Part shown: one piece after another, positions 62,353 to 64,000 of the stretch
Layout: each line of letters starts with the position of its first letter
Numbering within the stretch: position 1 is the first letter of the stretch
Assembly: GCF_015711645.1 (NCBI RefSeq)
Contig: NZ_JABTEX010000002.1
Location: forward strand, 868,001 to 932,000
DNA from: Planomonospora sp. ID82291
Lineage (GTDB): Bacteria > Actinomycetota > Actinomycetes > Streptosporangiales > Streptosporangiaceae
DNA length: 64,000 bases
Direction of reading: 5' to 3'
Notes under the pieces: model-generated
Seen by the model: only the letters and a program-made list of their open reading frames with translations
Told to the model about the DNA's origin: nothing
Databases searched by the model: none
Program-made: the position numbers and the translations under genes

Positions 62353-63777
62353 ATGACGGACGACGATCTTTCCCGACCCGCGCCGCACGGGAGCACCGGG
62401 TCCGGACCGGCAGGGCCGCGCGCCGCGATCGTGGGCGCGGGGCTGTCCGGGTCCCTGCTCGCCCTGTTCCTGGCCCGGCGGGGCTACCGGGTGGAGGTCT
62501 ACGAGCACCGCGACGACCCGCGCCTGAGCAAGGACGAGGGCGACGGGCGCTCCATCAACCTGGGGCTGTCCGCGCGCGGCATCCGGGCCCTGCGCCGGGC
62601 GGGGCTGCTGGAGGAGCTGTGGCCGCACACCGTGCCGATGCGGGGCCGCATGATCCACGCCCCGTCGGGCGAGCCGACGTTCCAGCCGTACGGCACGGCC
62701 GACCACGAGATCCTCTACTCGATCCGCCGCGGCGTGCTCAACGCGCTGCTCATCGAGCACGCCGAGGCCTGCGACGGGGTGGCATTCAACTACGGGCTGC
62801 GCTGCGTCGACCTCGACGCGGACACCGGCACGCTGACGCTGTCCGACACGATCTCGGGAGAGACGCGGAAGGTGGAGGCCGACCTCGTGGTCGGCGCGGA
62901 CGGGGCCTTCTCCGCCGTGCGCCGGTTCATGCAGCGCGGCAGATCCGCCGACCTGCACCAGGAGTTCCTCGAATGGGGGTACAAGGAGCTCACGATCCCG
63001 CCGGCGCCGGACGGCGGCCCGCGGACCCCGATCGAGGCCCTGCACCTCTGGCCGGCCCACCGCGCGCTGATCGTCGCGCACCCCAACACCGACAACTCGC
63101 TGACCTGCACGCTCTTCCTGCCGCACGAGGGCGGGTCGAGCTTCGCCTCGATCCGTTCGGGCGCCGAGGCCGAACGGTTCTTCCGCAGCAGGTTCCCCGA
63201 CGCCCTGGAGCTCATCCCGGACCTGGCCGGGGAGTTCGAGGCCAACCCGGTCGGGCGCCTGGTCAGCGTGCGGACCTCGGCCTGGCACGCGGGGGAGCGG
63301 GTGGTGCTCGTCGGAGACGCCTGCCACGCCGTCTACCCCTTCTACGGCCAGGGCATGAACGCCTCCTTCGAGGACTGCCTCGTGCTCGACGAGTGCCTGG
63401 CCCGGCACCCCGCGGACCGGGGCGCCGCGCTGCGGGAGTACCAGGACCGGAGACGGCCGCACACCGACGTCCTGGCGGAGCTGTCGAAGGAGAACTTCCT
63501 GGAGCTGCGCGACGGCCTGCGCTCCCCCGCGCGCCTGCTCCGGGCGCGCGCCGACCTGACGCTCAACCGGATCTTCCCCCGAGGATGGCAGCCGTTGTAC
63601 ACCATGATCTCGCACACCTCGATGCCGTACGGCGAGGCGCTGCACCGCGCCCGCCGGCAGAACGCGCTGCTCGGCGCGGCCGCGGCGGTGCTGTCCGCGG
63701 GAACCGCCCTGGGGGCGGCCGCGGCCGTACGGCACCTGCGGCGGCGGGCCGGATCCCCCGCGAGGAGGACCGGATGA
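62353..63777 (+). CDS. kmo: kynurenine 3-monooxygenase-like FAD enzyme
   Basis: 474 aa. FAD motif AIVGAGLSGSLLALFLARRG, then EGDGRSINLGLSARGIRAL (the KMO signature), VVGADGAFSAVRRFMQ and VVLVGDACHAVYPFYGQGMN. The tail ends in one hydrophobic helix followed by arginines (AAAVRHLRRRAG), as in membrane-associated KMO. It hydroxylates kynurenine with NADPH and O2. ATG 62353 has GGAG 5-6 nt upstream. Confidence 0.9.
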   Translation: MTDDDLSRPAPHGSTGSGPAGPRAAIVGAGLSGSLLALFLARRGYRVEVYEHRDDPRLSKDEGDGRSINLGLSARGIRALRRAGLLEELWPHTVPMRGRMIHAPSGEPTFQPYGTADHEILYSIRRGVLNALLIEHAEACDGVAFNYGLRCVDLDADTGTLTLSDTISGETRKVEADLVVGADGAFSAVRRFMQRGRSADLHQEFLEWGYKELTIPPAPDGGPRTPIEALHLWPAHRALIVAHPNTDNSLTCTLFLPHEGGSSFASIRSGAEAERFFRSRFPDALELIPDLAGEFEANPVGRLVSVRTSAWHAGERVVLVGDACHAVYPFYGQGMNASFEDCLVLDECLARHPADRGAALREYQDRRRPHTDVLAELSKENFLELRDGLRSPARLLRARADLTLNRIFPRGWQPLYTMISHTSMPYGEALHRARRQNALLGAAAAVLSAGTALGAAAAVRHLRRRAGSPARRTG

Positions 63778-64000
63778 TCCGCCACCCCGACCGCGACGAC
63801 CTGGTCCTCTTCGAGATGGGCGACCTCGACCTGGTCCCGCCGCCGCCGGGCGTCGCCGAGCACCTGACCGCCCTGCGCACCGTGCGGGAGTGGATGGGCG
63901 ACTACCTGTGCCGGCCGCTGCCCGAACTGGGCCGCAGGGGAGCCGTGTGCCCGTACACGTCGACGTCGCTGGACAAGGGCCGGGCCTTCCTCGCGGTGCA
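63774..64000 (+). CDS. conserved protein (DUF6875-like), 3' end missing
   Basis: 75 codons to the window edge. ATG 63774 overlaps the kmo stop (ATGA), so the two are co-translated. VREWMGDYLCRPLPELGRRG then AVCPYTSTSL resembles a domain of unknown function (DUF6875) often linked to secondary metabolism; this assignment is from memory. Function unknown; a role in kynurenine-derived metabolism is only suggested by position. Confidence 0.55.
   Translation, partial: MIRHPDRDDLVLFEMGDLDLVPPPPGVAEHLTALRTVREWMGDYLCRPLPELGRRGAVCPYTSTSLDKGRAFLAV

Overview
The window is very GC-rich, with GTG and TTG starts and tight 1-8 bp overlaps. It carries iron boxes of the DmdR/IdeR type, ECF sigma factors and actinobacterial small membrane families. 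It therefore comes from a filamentous high-GC actinomycete. Gene content is most like the Streptosporangiaceae (Streptosporangium, Nonomuraea and relatives), but that is inferred from memory of the families and was not tested.

Layout. 0-6.7 kb: the end of a glycerophosphodiester phosphodiesterase, an amidohydrolase plus cysteine-dioxygenase-like pair, a holin-like membrane protein, OsmC, a tRNA-Lys(CTT), a DinB protein and a large Ala-rich protein. 6.7-15.9 kb: an iron acquisition block. It holds a siderophore-binding lipoprotein divergent from a fused double FecCD permease, a Fes-type esterase, an M20 amidohydrolase and the efeUOB ferrous iron system. 15.9-22.2 kb: two copies of a PD-(D/E)XK (Rpn-like) gene segment, one truncated, as direct repeats around an M4 metalloprotease and an XRE regulator. 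22.2-35.7 kb: a catechol siderophore operon on the minus strand, in transcription order dhbA, dhbC, dhbE, dhbB, a separate aryl carrier protein, a two-module NRPS (dhbF), mbtH and an MFS exporter. 36.1-38.7 kb: an accessory patch with an internally deleted IS5-family element, another transposase remnant, a PIN-domain toxin-antitoxin pair, an orphan antitoxin-like gene and a decayed ATPase fragment. 38.9-43.7 kb: two Ser/Thr kinases and a membrane protein that share a similar extracytoplasmic Cys domain. 43.9-46.4 kb: a quinone oxidoreductase with a MerR-type promoter, a chitin/cellulose-active LPMO and a DUF305 lipoprotein. 46.6-57.3 kb: a stress-type region with a shikimate-kinase-like protein, small membrane proteins, BON, metallophosphoesterase, three CBS-BON proteins, a universal stress protein, an LLM flavin oxidoreductase and a second tRNA-Lys(CTT). 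57.4-64 kb: an anti-sigma-type ATPase under a CebR-type box, an ECF sigma with its CU044_5270 partner, an ECF42-like sigma with a DGPF protein, and a kynurenine 3-monooxygenase with a coupled downstream gene.

How the genes work together. The dhb operon should make 2,3-dihydroxybenzoate from chorismate, activate it and load it on the stand-alone carrier. DhbF should then join it to a basic amino acid (arginine-like pocket) and threonine. The thioesterase probably releases a cyclic oligoester of the griseobactin/streptobactin type. The MFS protein would export it, the FepB/FecCD proteins import the iron complex, Fes cleave the ester ring, and the M20 enzyme perhaps the amide. All three iron promoters (dhbA, fepB/permease, efeU) have two iron boxes exactly 20 bp apart centre to centre, which indicates one iron-dependent repressor. 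No siderophore ABC ATPase, phosphopantetheinyl transferase or dmdR gene lies in the window.
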